From the NCBI GenBank assembly GCA_038501625.1, contig JAZAYU010000034.1, forward strand, positions 1,302,001 to 1,366,000: a stretch of 64,000 nucleotides of DNA. The letters are read 5' to 3'. Shown in pieces: positions 32,753 through 43,985 of this stretch. The position numbers and the translations under genes were made by a program. The notes under the pieces are model-generated. The model saw nothing but the letters and a program-made list of their open reading frames with translations, did not search any database and was not told where the DNA came from. This stretch comes from Corbicula japonica (Eukaryota > Mollusca > Bivalvia > Venerida > Cyrenidae). Numbering within the stretch: the stretch's first letter is position 1; each line of letters opens with the position of its first letter.

Positions 32753-32986
32753 CCCTTTCCTGTATAGATACACCTTTATTGCTAGGGCTAACAGTTAAGA
32801 TCCAGATCAGCCGGCACATCTGTGCCATCTGATCAGGATCTAAACTGTTCACTTTTTGATTCATTAGGTTATTTCTGACCAAAATGCGACCAGTGCAGAT
32901 CCTGATCAGACGGCATGGATGTGCCGGCTGATCTGGATCTACACTGGTGGCACATGCATAAAAATGTGTATATATCAAGGAAAGGG
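32753..32986. mobile_element. Family-1 MITE, full length (234 bp)
   Basis: TTAA at 32749-32752 and 32987-32990. One of the best copies for showing the double-inverted structure: arm GATCCAGATCAGCCGGCACA mirrored by TGTGCCGGCTGATCTGGATC. Confidence 0.92.
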
Positions 32987-33670
32987 TTAAGAATCTGGTG
33001 CTGTTTCTGCATTTCGAGTGTCAGTGTGGTGGGGTGCTTTAAGTGTCATACAAGTTTCCTTCACTTAGCAATCATAGGTAGCTCCAAGGTGGGTTTGTTT
33101 TTGGGCAACTGAAGAGTGTAGCCAAATCACCCTAGGTTATTCCACTGTTCACATTTTCCAGCACATTTCATATTGCGGGTGTTGTCATGAACAGGCAATA
33201 CTCGGTAACACACTCCTGCCGTTAACTTGCAATGTTCTCTCCTGTGCCATTCCGACATAGTCCTAGTCAGACTTCATATTCCACTCTGTCAATGTGGTGC
33301 TCTGTGACAGTTAGGTAACTGTCTGTCGAATTCAATATCCAAGTGATGGACACTGCATTGACACTTTAAACTCCGACAGAATTTATAATTTTCTAGGTAG
33401 ACTATATTGGGGGGTACTTTGTAATTTGGAGCATTTTTTAAATGCAAATGCAGTGATCTCCCGTTGTGTTGTAAGAAAAAATTAATGTTTTGGTAATGTT
33501 ATCAGTGGTAAATATTGTATTATGATGAGAAATTCAGCTACCTTTCAAAATGATTGTTGTTTACTGTGTGTATGGAATGTTAGTAAAATTCTTTGGTGGA
33601 ACAGTCACAGCAGTTGCTCCTGTCTTTTCAGTTTTATTAACTTAATGAGTTGTCAGTTAAATCAATACAT

Positions 33671-33903
33671 AATCCTTTACTCCATAGACACAACTTTATT
33701 GCATGGGCAAACAGTTACATCCAGATCAGCCAGCATATTAATGCCATCTGATCAAGTTCTAAACTGTTAGCTTTTAGATTGATTAGGTTATTTCCGACCA
33801 TGATAGGACCAGTGCAGATCCAGATCATACTGCATGTATATGCTGGCTGATCTGGATCTGTAATAGTCACACTTGCGTAAAAACACATATACAGGGGTAA
33901 AAG
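33671..33903. mobile_element. Family-1 MITE in the right duplication arm
   Basis: Reverse-complement partner of the copy at ~26664-26908. It was therefore present before the duplication. Confidence 0.8.
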
Positions 33904-33905
33904 TA

Positions 33906-34802
33906 AGAAATTTTGAAAATACTGAAACTACCAAAAAAGCTGGGGGCCAGGAAGCTTCTGCATTTTAGTTGATTAAGATTGACTAAATCTGTTTTCCTTG
34001 CATTCAAAATACCTTTTGAGGACAATGAATGTTAGACTTAAATTTGACCGCTGATGCTCTATGAACATTTATTAAGCTCATTTCAAAATTTGAAAATACA
34101 TATATTGCAACAAATTAGGTTTAACACAACAAACAATGTTCCAGTGTCCATGACTAATTATAACTGAGACTTCAATTCACAATTCGATTTATAATTTAAT
34201 CGATTTTGCACAAACTTCACAAAATGCGATCCCCACTTTGTCAGGTTTTTTCAGCCATTTTGACCATTTTTCGCCACTAGCATCTACTTCTCCTAGCCAT
34301 TCCCAACTATTTGTTTTTGACACCTTTTTCTAGTTCTTTCGTGTTATATCCAGGAGGCAGAAACTTCATTTTGGTCAGTTAAATCACAAATGAACTTTTT
34401 CCAAAGGGCGCAGTCATTTTGAAGATTCAGCCTAATCAGATCGCGTATGGACGATTTTCATTGGCTCTTCCATGTATTGGAATCGAATAAAATTCGTCCT
34501 GACAAATTACGTAGTTCGCTTATTTAAAATGCGATTTCATTGGCTCTTGAACATTTTTGATCCAATCAAATTTTAACTTACAATTTCCGCAGATGAGTTT
34601 GCATGTTGAAGATCGTAAGCCAATCAAAGAGCGCACGAAAATAGACGAGTAAGAACGGACTTGTATGGGAAGTAACAAAAACGGATACTTCATAAAATTG
34701 AACTGCAGTTATCTCGCTTTTAGCATAATAATCTTATACGACATTACGAGCGCAAAACCAAGGTCCTATCGCCCCCCATACAACCCCACCCTCCCCCACC
34801 CC
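33906..34802. other. Extra sequence in the right duplication arm, unrecognised
   Basis: Unmatched in the left arm. Moderately CpG-containing from ~34400, with ATTGGCTC words (CCAAT in reverse) repeated at 34461 and 34540 and a C-rich stretch at 34770-34803. It could hold a regulatory region; no frame found. Confidence 0.3.
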
Positions 34803-35006
34803 GGGTGATCTGGATCTAAACTGTTCGCCCTAGCAATAAAGGTGTATCTAAACAGGAAAGGGTTAAGGTTTTTTGAGGAGGTTGCATGTTAAAGTTATTT
34901 GATATGCTTCTGTCATATATTTTATATGATGGTTTTTATTTTATCATGTTAATTTCTTACTGCTTTTAGCAGTCATTTGAACAATATATTATTTTAATAT
35001 CCATGC

Positions 35007-35258
35007 CTATTTTATAATCAAATTTCCCTCCAAATTATCAGCCAAATTTTGGATGAATGAAATGCCACACAAGGTTTGATTGTTGGTCATCCTGATGACC
35101 GACAATAATCGACCAAACGTGAGATCTTTAGCCAGAACACCGTTAACACTGATATAATGGTCCCGATGGAACGGAATTAAGACTATGGCGCCGGTTTCTA
35201 AGACGCATGCAAAAACATACTGTAGAGGCTGATGTTTGATTGCTTGTAATGGACCAAA
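35007..35258 (-). CDS. Orphan exon-like open frame, possibly CABIT-like
   Basis: A pyrimidine-rich tract and TTCCAG acceptor precede an open frame of 83 codons ending in TAG at 35007. It begins FGPLQAIKHQPLQYVFACVL and includes a VLIPFHRDHYISVNG segment. Base composition and codon use look coding, unlike the flanks. The pattern of short beta strands with an IPF turn is loosely reminiscent of CABIT domains (THEMIS/GAREM), but this is a guess. It could be the terminal exon of a gene whose upstream exons are not recognised, or a pseudogene fragment. The acceptor region is partly duplicated 80-110 bp upstream. Confidence 0.45.
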   Translation of the reverse strand, partial: FGPLQAIKHQPLQYVFACVLETGAIVLIPFHRDHYISVNGVLAKDLTFGRLLSVIRMTNNQTLCGISFIQNLADNLEGNLIIK

Positions 35259-35375
35259 CTGGAACAAAAAAAAACACTGTAGAGACTGAGAGACTGATGT
35301 TTTGACATTGTAGTTACAGCTAATCAGAATGTTAGCTGATATTATAATGGACCAAACTTGAACTTTGAAGGGTAA

Positions 35376-36332
35376 AGGCCCGGTCACACAGCGATTTACG
35401 GCTTAATCACGGCAAAAAACTATCAAAAAGTGGTCTCCCGTGAAGCAGACAATGTTGTTCGCCTTGGTGTCGAGTTTAAGACGAGCTAAAGTCGATTTAT
35501 GGACGTGGCAGGACGCGGGGAGAATTCGAAACAGCGTCGGACGCGGCAAAAAGTTTTGAACTGCTCAAAATTTTAGCCCGCGGACAACCACGGGCGACAC
35601 ACGTGGTAAAGACGTGCAACACACATGAAACACACGTGATAATCCGTGTTCCGGCAGTGATTAAAACTTGGGGAGACGCAGTGAGACGCGAAAGTTTAGC
35701 GGTCTGTCACTGGCAGAGCACGGTCATCGGACGGGTGTTACGCGTTGGTATCATGGGAAATAGCGTGTGTTTTGCGGCTTATCACTGACAAGTGGATTTT
35801 TCAGCGTACATAGCACTACCTAAGCCCGTTTAAACGACGTCTGGAACAAGTGCTAAATACAATTGTTCACTGCCTAATCACTTCTGTATCACTTCTGATT
35901 TGCGGCATATAAATACCGCAATTTTCTGAGACCTCAGCACTTGCAGTCTAGATGTCAAGGGGTGAAAATGAACCCTCAACGTCGTGATGCCCTCATCTTT
36001 ATGCTTCAGCACCAACAAAACCAACTGATACAGGCCCAACATATCCTTGCTGAGAGAAGAAGAAGAAGGAGGAGGAGGAGGAGGGTGGTACGGAACATCT
36101 GGGTGCGTGACTGGATTGCGAGGAGACCTCAGCTGGGGCTTTACACGTGGCTGGAAGTGGTAAGCCGTGCTTAGGCAGTGTTTCAGCAGTGGAACAGCCG
36201 CTGACAGCCAGACCACGTTCAAAGCACGGCCAAGCCAAAATTGACCAAAAATTACCACTTACGACCACGTCCACTACATTTTTATGACTTTTTGTACGTG
36301 ATTTAGACGCGGAGTTCTGTGTGACCGGGCCT
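35376..36332 (+). mobile_element. PIF/Harbinger-type element, internally deleted
   Basis: Perfect 16 bp terminal inverted repeat AGGCCCGGTCACACAG with TAA duplications (35373-35375, 36333-36335), matching the TWA target of PIF/Harbinger. The GC content exceeds the surroundings. It keeps only the start of a transposase. The catalytic region is missing, so it is non-autonomous. Confidence 0.88.
35968..36174 (+). pseudogene. Harbinger transposase N-terminal fragment (68 aa)
   Basis: ATG at 35968. The product starts MNPQRRDALIFML, has a run of ~10 Arg encoded by GA-rich repeats, and ends with WVRDWIARRPQLGLYTWLE, the hallmark of HARBI1-like transposase N-termini. It stops before the DDE domain. 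A TTG start at 35941 would add nine residues. Confidence 0.75.
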
Positions 36333-36335
36333 TAA

Positions 36336-39300
36336 CACAGGTTAACAGCGGCACCGGAAGTGGTCACTTTAGACAAAGCCGCCCGTCTAAAGCTTGAGAA
36401 TGCTATTCTGTTCCCCCTATTTGCAAGAAAAGTCTTCTAAATGTTGATGAAACAATATTTGGACGTTGTAGTAACATCTTATTAGAAATTGAGCTGATCT
36501 ATAAGGACATGTTAAATTATATAAATATACGTGTGTTTTATTTTCTACAGGGTATAGAAATAATGTTATGCGTCTTTTTTAGAAAGTCACCTGATGCAAA
36601 CCTTCATAGCAAAATGTTATTTGCTTATAAGTTGAACTGATACTTTTTTTGAATGGAACAACTGTTCAGGATGATCCTATATATGAATTAGATTCGATCC
36701 ATTATATTGATTTTGTTGGTCAAAAGCAAGACATCTTGTATGTTTTTCTTAGAGACTAATGACTATCCGACTTTTGCGGGAAAGGCTGTCTGTAAACAAA
36801 TGTTTACAAAAAGCTAGTCTGTCATTAGCATAAACTTTTAACCAAATACACATGTGTTCTCTTCTTGGGATCAATTGTGAATGATTGGACTCGTCGCAGT
36901 TGCAATACAAATTGAGTTTAACTTGTAAAAGATTTCCCGGGATCCCCCTGACCCCAATGCCTTTGATGATTAATTTAAATACAAATAGTGCTTCTTTAGT
37001 TTCTGTAATAGTTTCAGAGAAAATCGTTCAAACAAAAACTAAAGATATGAGCAGCATAAACCACAAGTGAAAATAATAAAGGCATCAGCATCCTAATTTA
37101 TTGTTTACTGTCTTCTAACGCTCGTCAACTTCAAGTTTGACGAGATCTGCTGACCCAACTAAAACTACACTTTAAAATGTTGGTAATGGATACTGAATAT
37201 TTTAAGCATTGCCTTTCTGCTCACTTTACAAATAAGCATCGACTGAGGAAAGTTCTATGATACCTCTTTGAGCATTCGCGTTAATGTAACATATTCATCC
37301 AATTCGCTGGTGCTTAAACAACGTCATTATTTCTACACGTCCGTCCTGAATAAAAAAAAATTCATCTACAAGAGACATGATTATTTATATTAATGCCTTT
37401 TGCCGGTTTACATCTTCTTCATGTTTCAATAAATCAAACATCAGCCGTTCAACATTGTTTGCATGCTTAATAGTAACAGCATTGTACAATGTATATAATA
37501 TGTTCTCTTGTTTATGTTTTGTACATACAGAGAATTGTAAATGGAAATAAACTTGAAACATGAAACATCAACTAAATTCACAAATTGTTTGTCAGATACA
37601 ATCTGTGTGACATTGATCGACAGAAAACTGGCCACATCCTTGACTTCCATTGGTGCAAAAAGTAAATGCAAGCACGAATACATAATTATTCTTTTAATTT
37701 ATTTGCTAATGACCGACTAGCTTTTTGGAAAGCTAAAACTTGGATAAGCTATCATCATCCCATTATTATTCGGCATAGTATAAAGTATAGAGTGGAGTCT
37801 TGGAGTGGAGTCTGGAGTTTGACCTAGGAGATGAATTTTTGCAGCGAAATTTTGGAGTGACCTTGATATTGATTTTTAATAGAGTTACTGAATCTAGACT
37901 GGAAACACACTGTTGTAATTGTTTCATTGGTCTATTACTACTTATGTCGTTAAATAATTTATTTTAACATGCCAAGAAATCCCCACAGCAAACTTCAACC
38001 TTTCAGTTTCTACACAGCTGTCCTGAAACGCCCTTAATTTGACCACATGACCCTTTTAAACTTCTCTAATTGCAGTAGTTCCAAACGACTGTTTAATCAA
38101 CAAGGTTTATCAGTTATCATGCAGTAGAGTTGCAGATGATACTTTATAAATGTACATGTATACTGTGGTGGCATTTCTGTGAACATCTCTTAATGCATGT
38201 ATCAATAAATTGACTGTTATACAGATGTATCAAAGAATATGATAGAAAGTTTCCGGAATAAATTGAAATCAAAGGACTGGAGGTACTGATGAGTCGGCCA
38301 TCAAAACACAATTGAAAAGCAATGGATTTTTGGGTTTGATTAAGTTGGACCAGAAATAAACTTTCACCTCAAGAACGGGGAACAATTTACTTTATGTCCT
38401 CCGAGACATAGATCTTCGACCCCAAAAACAATTAATGTCCAATTAACAAGTCAAGACAAATACTGTTATCAAGTTTGCAGACGTGGTGACATGGAAAGCG
38501 AACCTGGTGGTAGGACAATATGTCTAAAGGCATAATTTGAATATGATTGGACTTGTAGACAATAAAATGAAATTGACCAATCACAATTAAGTGAAGGATA
38601 TCATACTTCATAGGTCATATGGTCAACAGTGAAACAACGCTGGTCAGTTCTCAAACACAACACTTTATTTAAAGGTATTACTCCTGTCGTCCTTGCATTT
38701 TGCATTCAGAGAGACTTTTTAATTTTTCATTTTATCAATGAGAGTGCAATGACGAATGGAATATTACCTTAATGGCGTGAATACTTTTGTAAGTGTGGAA
38801 GAATCCTGTGAGCAGTTGTTTGCAAGCGCAGTATCATTAGACAGCACCTAAAATTCTGAGTTGAGATACGGTGACACCAATGACAGAAAAAAGTAGCTAA
38901 GCTAGTCATAATCTTTGAATATTCAAACTTGAAATCGACAAACAGAATTGGGTCACATGATTTAAAATAATACTACAAGTGACACTATGGTTTTTTTCAA
39001 TGGTTCTATTATTCAGCAAATAATGTTCAAACACACAATTACACTGATGCTTTTTTGTCAACTGATGTTTTTTCAATGAGGTGCACATTAAAACGTTTTG
39101 GTTATATTTTATATAACTTGTCTCCATTTCACATCCACTATTTGTATCGACATTTGTGATTTTTTTATTCTTGTCCATTACAAAAGCAGCATGCTCCATT
39201 GCAGGAATTAGTGGCAATCTAAAGGCTGTATGCTCCCTCAGACAGTCATAGACAGAATTGTCAAACTGGTCTCCTCACAGCATTCCATGCATTATCCTGA

Positions 39301-39440
39301 AATATTAATTTCAACAAATAACCTATTTATATTGAAGTTGTAATGATTTTAGCTTAAGTGTCTTTGTTTTCTTTAAATTAAGGGTAATTTTGGTTATTAA
39401 TTGCCAGAATCCACCAAAAAGTTACATTAGATGGGTGTTC
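36336..39440. other. No gene recognised
   Basis: AT-rich. At 36336-36406 (minus) a short open stretch NRIAFSSFRRAALSKVTTSG precedes the Harbinger insertion and could be an upstream piece of the 35.0 kb orphan exon's gene; support is weak. 37541-37560 has GGAAATAAACTTGAAAC on the plus strand, resembling a poly(A)-signal end of a transcript or retroelement. Otherwise nothing seen. Confidence 0.35.
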
Positions 39441-39442
39441 AC

Positions 39443-39837
39443 TTGTGTCGCCCTGGGAACTAGATCAAGTTAAAAATGCAAGAACAAAAAAGGGAATAAC
39501 CCCATCTTGACATAAAGAACTTGGAGTCATGATGAGTGTGTTGTCATGAGCAATATAATTTGAAAGTTTGATGTAGAAATATTAAGAAAAGGCAAAGTTA
39601 TAGTCAACATTAAGTTTTTCTGTTAAAAAAAAGTACAAAAAAAGGATTAACTCCATCAAATGTGACCTTGACCTGAAAATTAATATCAGCTCAAGCATGT
39701 AACAATATAATTTGAAAATTTCATGAAGAAATATTAAGAAATGGCAAAGTTATAACCAACATTAAGTTTTTGGGATAGATGGACGGACAGACAAAGCGAT
39801 CCCTATGTATTGCCTTTTCTTTGAAAGGGCGACACAA
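39443..39837. mobile_element. 395 bp element with TTGTGTCGCCCT ends
   Basis: Terminal inverted repeat TTGTGTCGCCCT / AGGGCGACACAA. The body contains two diverged copies of a unit with TTGAAAGTTTGATG(T/A)AGAAATATTAAG and ends with GCGATCCCTATGTATTGCC and TTTCTTTGAAAGGGCGACAC. Confidence 0.68.
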
Positions 39838-39909
39838 AAAAATGACCCTTTAGATTAAGCAGCTAGTGGACACCTGGAAAACAATACATCAGCACATGTA
39901 TCAGCAAGA

Positions 39910-40095
39910 ACAACTTTGATGTCTGATCTGGATCTGATTGGAATCTACACTGTTTGCATATTTGTAAAAAATAGCCTCATGAATCTTATTATGAACCGTG
40001 TAGATCCTGTTAAGACTGCACAGATATGCCTGCTGATCTGGATATACACTGGTCACTCATGTCATGTATTCATGGAAGAAAGGGGCAAAAACAAC
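39910..40095. mobile_element. Family-1 MITE, diverged
   Basis: GTCTGATCTGGATCTGATTG, GTGTAGATCCTGTTAAGAC and a GCTGATCTGGATATACACTGG arm with a GGAAGAAAGGGGC end. Confidence 0.62.
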
Positions 40096-40632
40096 ACAGT
40101 AATTTTTATATACAGTAGGATGATTAATTTTCTTGTGAACTGAGGTCTCACAAGTCAACACATACATATAAACACAATTTTATGTTTTCTTGTTACAAGA
40201 TACAAAAATACAAATACCAACATATACAGATAGATTTAGTGTGTCTCAATCATACATTCATGCAGCTTTAATAAATGAAAATAAAAAATGCAAACCTTGT
40301 CTTCATTTTCTACAGTAACATTCATATTCTGCTCCCTTATGTTCTACCAATTCTGCAGACATTTCAAGTCCACAGCTTTCACAAGACTGATGATACACAT
40401 GGCTGAAAATAAATGTTGTATTTTAATCATAACAAATAACCAAAACCAATTTCACTGTACTTTTTTTTGCTTATGAAGTTGTACATAATTTGATGTTGCA
40501 GGTTAGTTAACAGATTACAATGTTGTCATAATTCATCTATTTTTATAAATATCACAAAAAAGAGGTATTTCTGGTGTAAGCTTCAAGCCATCTTCAGTTC
40601 CTATAGGCTCATACACAATTTATCCCATTTAA

Positions 40633-40844
40633 CCTTTACCTCCATATGCCTTTATGGCATGGGAAATCAGTGTAGATCTAGATCAGCCGACACATCCATA
40701 CTGCCTGATTAGGATCTAAACCGTTACGGCGTTAGCTTTTTTATTCAAATTTCAATAGGTTATTTCTCACCACAATGTGACCTGTGCAGATCCAGATCAG
40801 ATCATGAAAAGGCATGAAAATGTGTATAATATTATAGTAAAGGG
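40633..40844. mobile_element. Family-1 MITE, right arm deleted
   Basis: TTAA at 40629-40632 and 40845-40848; starts CCTTTACCTCCATATGCC. Confidence 0.8.
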
Positions 40845-40894
40845 TTAATTACTACAAAAAAACACCTGCATTTTGATACTTCATTTTATTCGTT

Positions 40895-41130
40895 GGATAC
40901 ACCTTTTAACACATGAGCAACTATTGTAAATCTAGGTGCTGACACATCTCCTTCCTGTTAATTAGAGCTTTAAATGTATCTAATGAACAGAGTAGATACA
41001 GAATGATGAGACCTCAAAATGTCTGATGTGCAAGCTGGTCTGGAGCTACATTTGTGCTATCTCTATCTAATGTGGATTTACACTGATTACCCATGTGGTC
41101 AATTGGCGTGTAAATGGAGTAAAGGGTCAA
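40895..41130. mobile_element. Family-1 MITE, strongly diverged
   Basis: TCGTTGGATACACCTTTTAACACATGAGCAACTATTGTAAATCT-type start in degraded form, with a GGAGTAAAGGGTCAAG end. The arms are barely alignable. Confidence 0.45.
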
Positions 41131-41280
41131 GTTATTAACCATGAAAGTTGAAACAGCATTGGATTTTTGAGACACATTTATATGAGATTACCCAACTTAA
41201 AAAACAAATAAGCAACCCATCATGTTAGTTCAAGGTGGCCCACAGATGAATATTGTTATATATAATGTTAATAATTAAGT

Positions 41281-41393
41281 GAATTCAAGTTGACCTTGTT
41301 ATTGGGTCAAAGGTAGATATATGCCTGAGACAGAAGGCCGAGGGTAAATATGACAGCCCGAGGCCCAATAACAGGTTCAAATTCATATGAAGA
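41281..41393. repeat. Imperfect hairpin (MITE-like)
   Basis: ATTCAAGTTGACCTTGTTAT TGGGTC and its mirror GCCCAATAACAGGTTCAAAT, with a ~55 bp loop. Confidence 0.65.
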
Positions 41394-41600
41394 CTAAACT
41401 GGGCCAATACAGGTGTTCTGGACCAATATGAGAATTGCTGGGCAATTATAAAATACTTAAGTATTGATGTGGTGTACCATGTAGTGTCTGCCAGGAAAAT
41501 GGCATGTTCAAGTCAGGTGATGACATGCCTCGAGATTTTGCCACACTGCAGTCATGTAAAAGAAGGGCAAAGTATGCAATGCCTTTACTGTATATTAATA

Positions 41601-41794
41601 CAGGGCTCTCACTAGAGAGAGACTTGAAGGAATTAGTCTCATCAAAAGTGACCAGACTTCTCTCTTTGTTGAGCTTTGTTAGAAGTCATTTTGTATTTAC
41701 GATATAGGGAAAGAAAGCTGTTGACTGCAAACTTCTCCATAATGCAGTAAATTATGACAAAACTCTCCGTGATTTGCAAGTCTGGTGAGAGCCC
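41601..41794. mobile_element. Small hAT-like MITE with an 8 bp duplication
   Basis: TATTAATA is repeated exactly on both sides (41593-41600, 41795-41802). Termini CAGGGCTCTCACTAG and, in reverse complement, GGGCTCTCACCAG. 194 bp, noncoding. Confidence 0.72.
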
Positions 41795-41802
41795 TATTAA
41801 TA

Positions 41803-43485
41803 GTCAATTAATAAAATTTAATATACCATTATCCTTCTTCCACTCCTTTTCCAATTTCATGCTTTTTGAACCAGAGATGGCACATTTCTTTCATTTGATT
41901 TTATCACTGAAATTAACAAACACAAAATTGCAAGGGTGCAAGTTAGGATTTCTAAAAAACCTGAAATCCTGAAAATTTATTTAGGGTAAATGAAGAAAAT
42001 CAATCATTTTAGACACACAAAAACCTGATTTTCAGGCAAACGCACCCATGAAATAATAACAATTATTTTGATCTTTGATCAAATTACAAATATTCTTTAT
42101 AATAACATATTTTATTTTTTAAGTGAGTGATCATAACAATTAGTTTACTCTCATTTTGTACTTTGCTAGAATGGTCTTTCTTCAGATTGTTTCTATTCTG
42201 CATTGAAATCCATTCAGTCTGAGGTGTGAGGTGTATCTACAAAAAGTCACCCACAATCTTTTGGAATGTGAAAAATGTTTTTCCTTTAGTTGCTGTGAAA
42301 AAGAGTGCTGTCATTTGTTTTGTAGTTAAAATGCCTGTTCCAACAGCCGTTCAAGAAAATTTCATAAAGTTATATTGATTAACTGTTGATTAACTGAATT
42401 AAGTATCCATATTGTTTCATCACTGCCAGAGTTATTATGTGTTTCCTTCTTTTGAAAAAATAAAATATGGATCCAGGCATGTCACTTTAAAATTAACCAG
42501 AAAGTATCAGACTGCAAAAAGTCAAAAATGTGTTGACTGCTCTTATAAACTGGTCAAATTGGGTTATCACTAAAATTCACAAAGTGGGTTCCTTTTCAAA
42601 TAACTACCGGTAATTTATTTTTCATTGCTGATCAGAATTCAAGTCTGGGTAAAAATCATAGAATGAAATAGACATAAAATTAATGTCTTAAGTAGTTTTG
42701 GTTTATTTTACCTAAAAACAATTTGTAATGGAAGGCTAATAAATGAATACTTGTTACATCAAAATTATTGAACTGAAACACTGTGTAAACCTAGGTTCAC
42801 TTCAATACTTAATACTGGTGTAACATCAAAAGGGAGACAATATATTCATTTTTATAATTTGGCACATGTTTGTAGTGAACAAAATGTATATCTTTGGTTT
42901 TCATTTCATAATTTATTGTCACTTTGTTAGGCAATTCTACTATTAACAAGACCTAATTTAACACTATGAAACTAGTTTGAGTTATTTATCAAATTACAGG
43001 AACCTGAATTTCCATCAGAAAATATTCAGATAGGAAAAAATATTACATTTTCCCAATGCAACGGATTTGTACCCCACCCATTAACATGTTAAAATAATTT
43101 ACCAGTTGCAATGTTGACAGCGTTATCACAGCTCAAGCATTACAAAGAAACTAAAATATACTGTTTAAAATAATTACATCTCCTAAACAGTCATTCTGGA
43201 TTTAACTCAAACATTATTTTCTACCTTCACTTTTGTTGTCCACTTCATTGCATGATGTCAAACAGTTCTATACCGCTTCAAATGGTTCAAATGGTTGATA
43301 CATGTCTGACCAGAACCAAAAATCATCTAAACCTGTTTATGAATAATTAAATCAATTAATAAATACTTCATTCTTTCTTCCGGGATGCAAAATTTACCTG
43401 AAATGCATTTAAGAGATACTAGTATTAAATAAATATTGTGAAGTTCCCATTTCTGTATAAACTTAGTGAATCCCTGAGGTGCTAC
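41803..43485. other. No gene recognised
   Basis: AT-rich sequence up to the assembly gap. No frame with coding character, no clear repeat boundary. Confidence 0.5.
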
Positions 43486-43985
43486 NNNNNNNNNNNNNNN
43501 NNNNNNNNNNNNNNNNNNNNNNNNNNNNNNNNNNNNNNNNNNNNNNNNNNNNNNNNNNNNNNNNNNNNNNNNNNNNNNNNNNNNNNNNNNNNNNNNNNNN
43601 NNNNNNNNNNNNNNNNNNNNNNNNNNNNNNNNNNNNNNNNNNNNNNNNNNNNNNNNNNNNNNNNNNNNNNNNNNNNNNNNNNNNNNNNNNNNNNNNNNNN
43701 NNNNNNNNNNNNNNNNNNNNNNNNNNNNNNNNNNNNNNNNNNNNNNNNNNNNNNNNNNNNNNNNNNNNNNNNNNNNNNNNNNNNNNNNNNNNNNNNNNNN
43801 NNNNNNNNNNNNNNNNNNNNNNNNNNNNNNNNNNNNNNNNNNNNNNNNNNNNNNNNNNNNNNNNNNNNNNNNNNNNNNNNNNNNNNNNNNNNNNNNNNNN
43901 NNNNNNNNNNNNNNNNNNNNNNNNNNNNNNNNNNNNNNNNNNNNNNNNNNNNNNNNNNNNNNNNNNNNNNNNNNNNNNNNNNNNN
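43486..43985. other. Assembly gap (500 N)
   Basis: Exactly 500 N, the conventional size for an unknown gap. Reading frames crossing it are meaningless. Sequence just right of the gap (GAACATTTTTTGATTTCACC) recurs at 44100, so a repeat probably caused the gap. Confidence 1.

Larger units (their letters stand above)
33294..34922. repeat. Right arm of the inverted duplication
   Basis: Reverse-complement partner of the left arm. It lacks the TTAA element but has ~970 bp of extra sequence at 33906-34873, ending in a family-1 fragment (34803-34862). Mismatches of the order of one in ten make a simple assembly echo unlikely. Confidence 0.88.

Noticed and set aside
32655..32978. 107-codon minus frame and similar 60-110 codon frames with DPDQ or DLDLHW words (for example 15754-15978, 17305-17520, 22706-22906, 45410-45634)
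   Set aside because: These recurring peptides are translations of the family-1 MITE, which happens to be open in some frames.
35878..36274. Minus-strand frames of 91-126 codons with Pro or Ser runs
   Set aside because: Antisense of the Harbinger fragment's Arg-rich GA repeat.
37490..37565. Possible 3' end of a transcript or retroelement (GGAAATAAACTTGAAAC)
   Set aside because: No coding sequence or second terminus nearby; too little to call.
41885..42050. Possible MITE between GCAAGGGTGC and GCACCCATG
   Set aside because: Only ~8 bp of end match and no target duplication.
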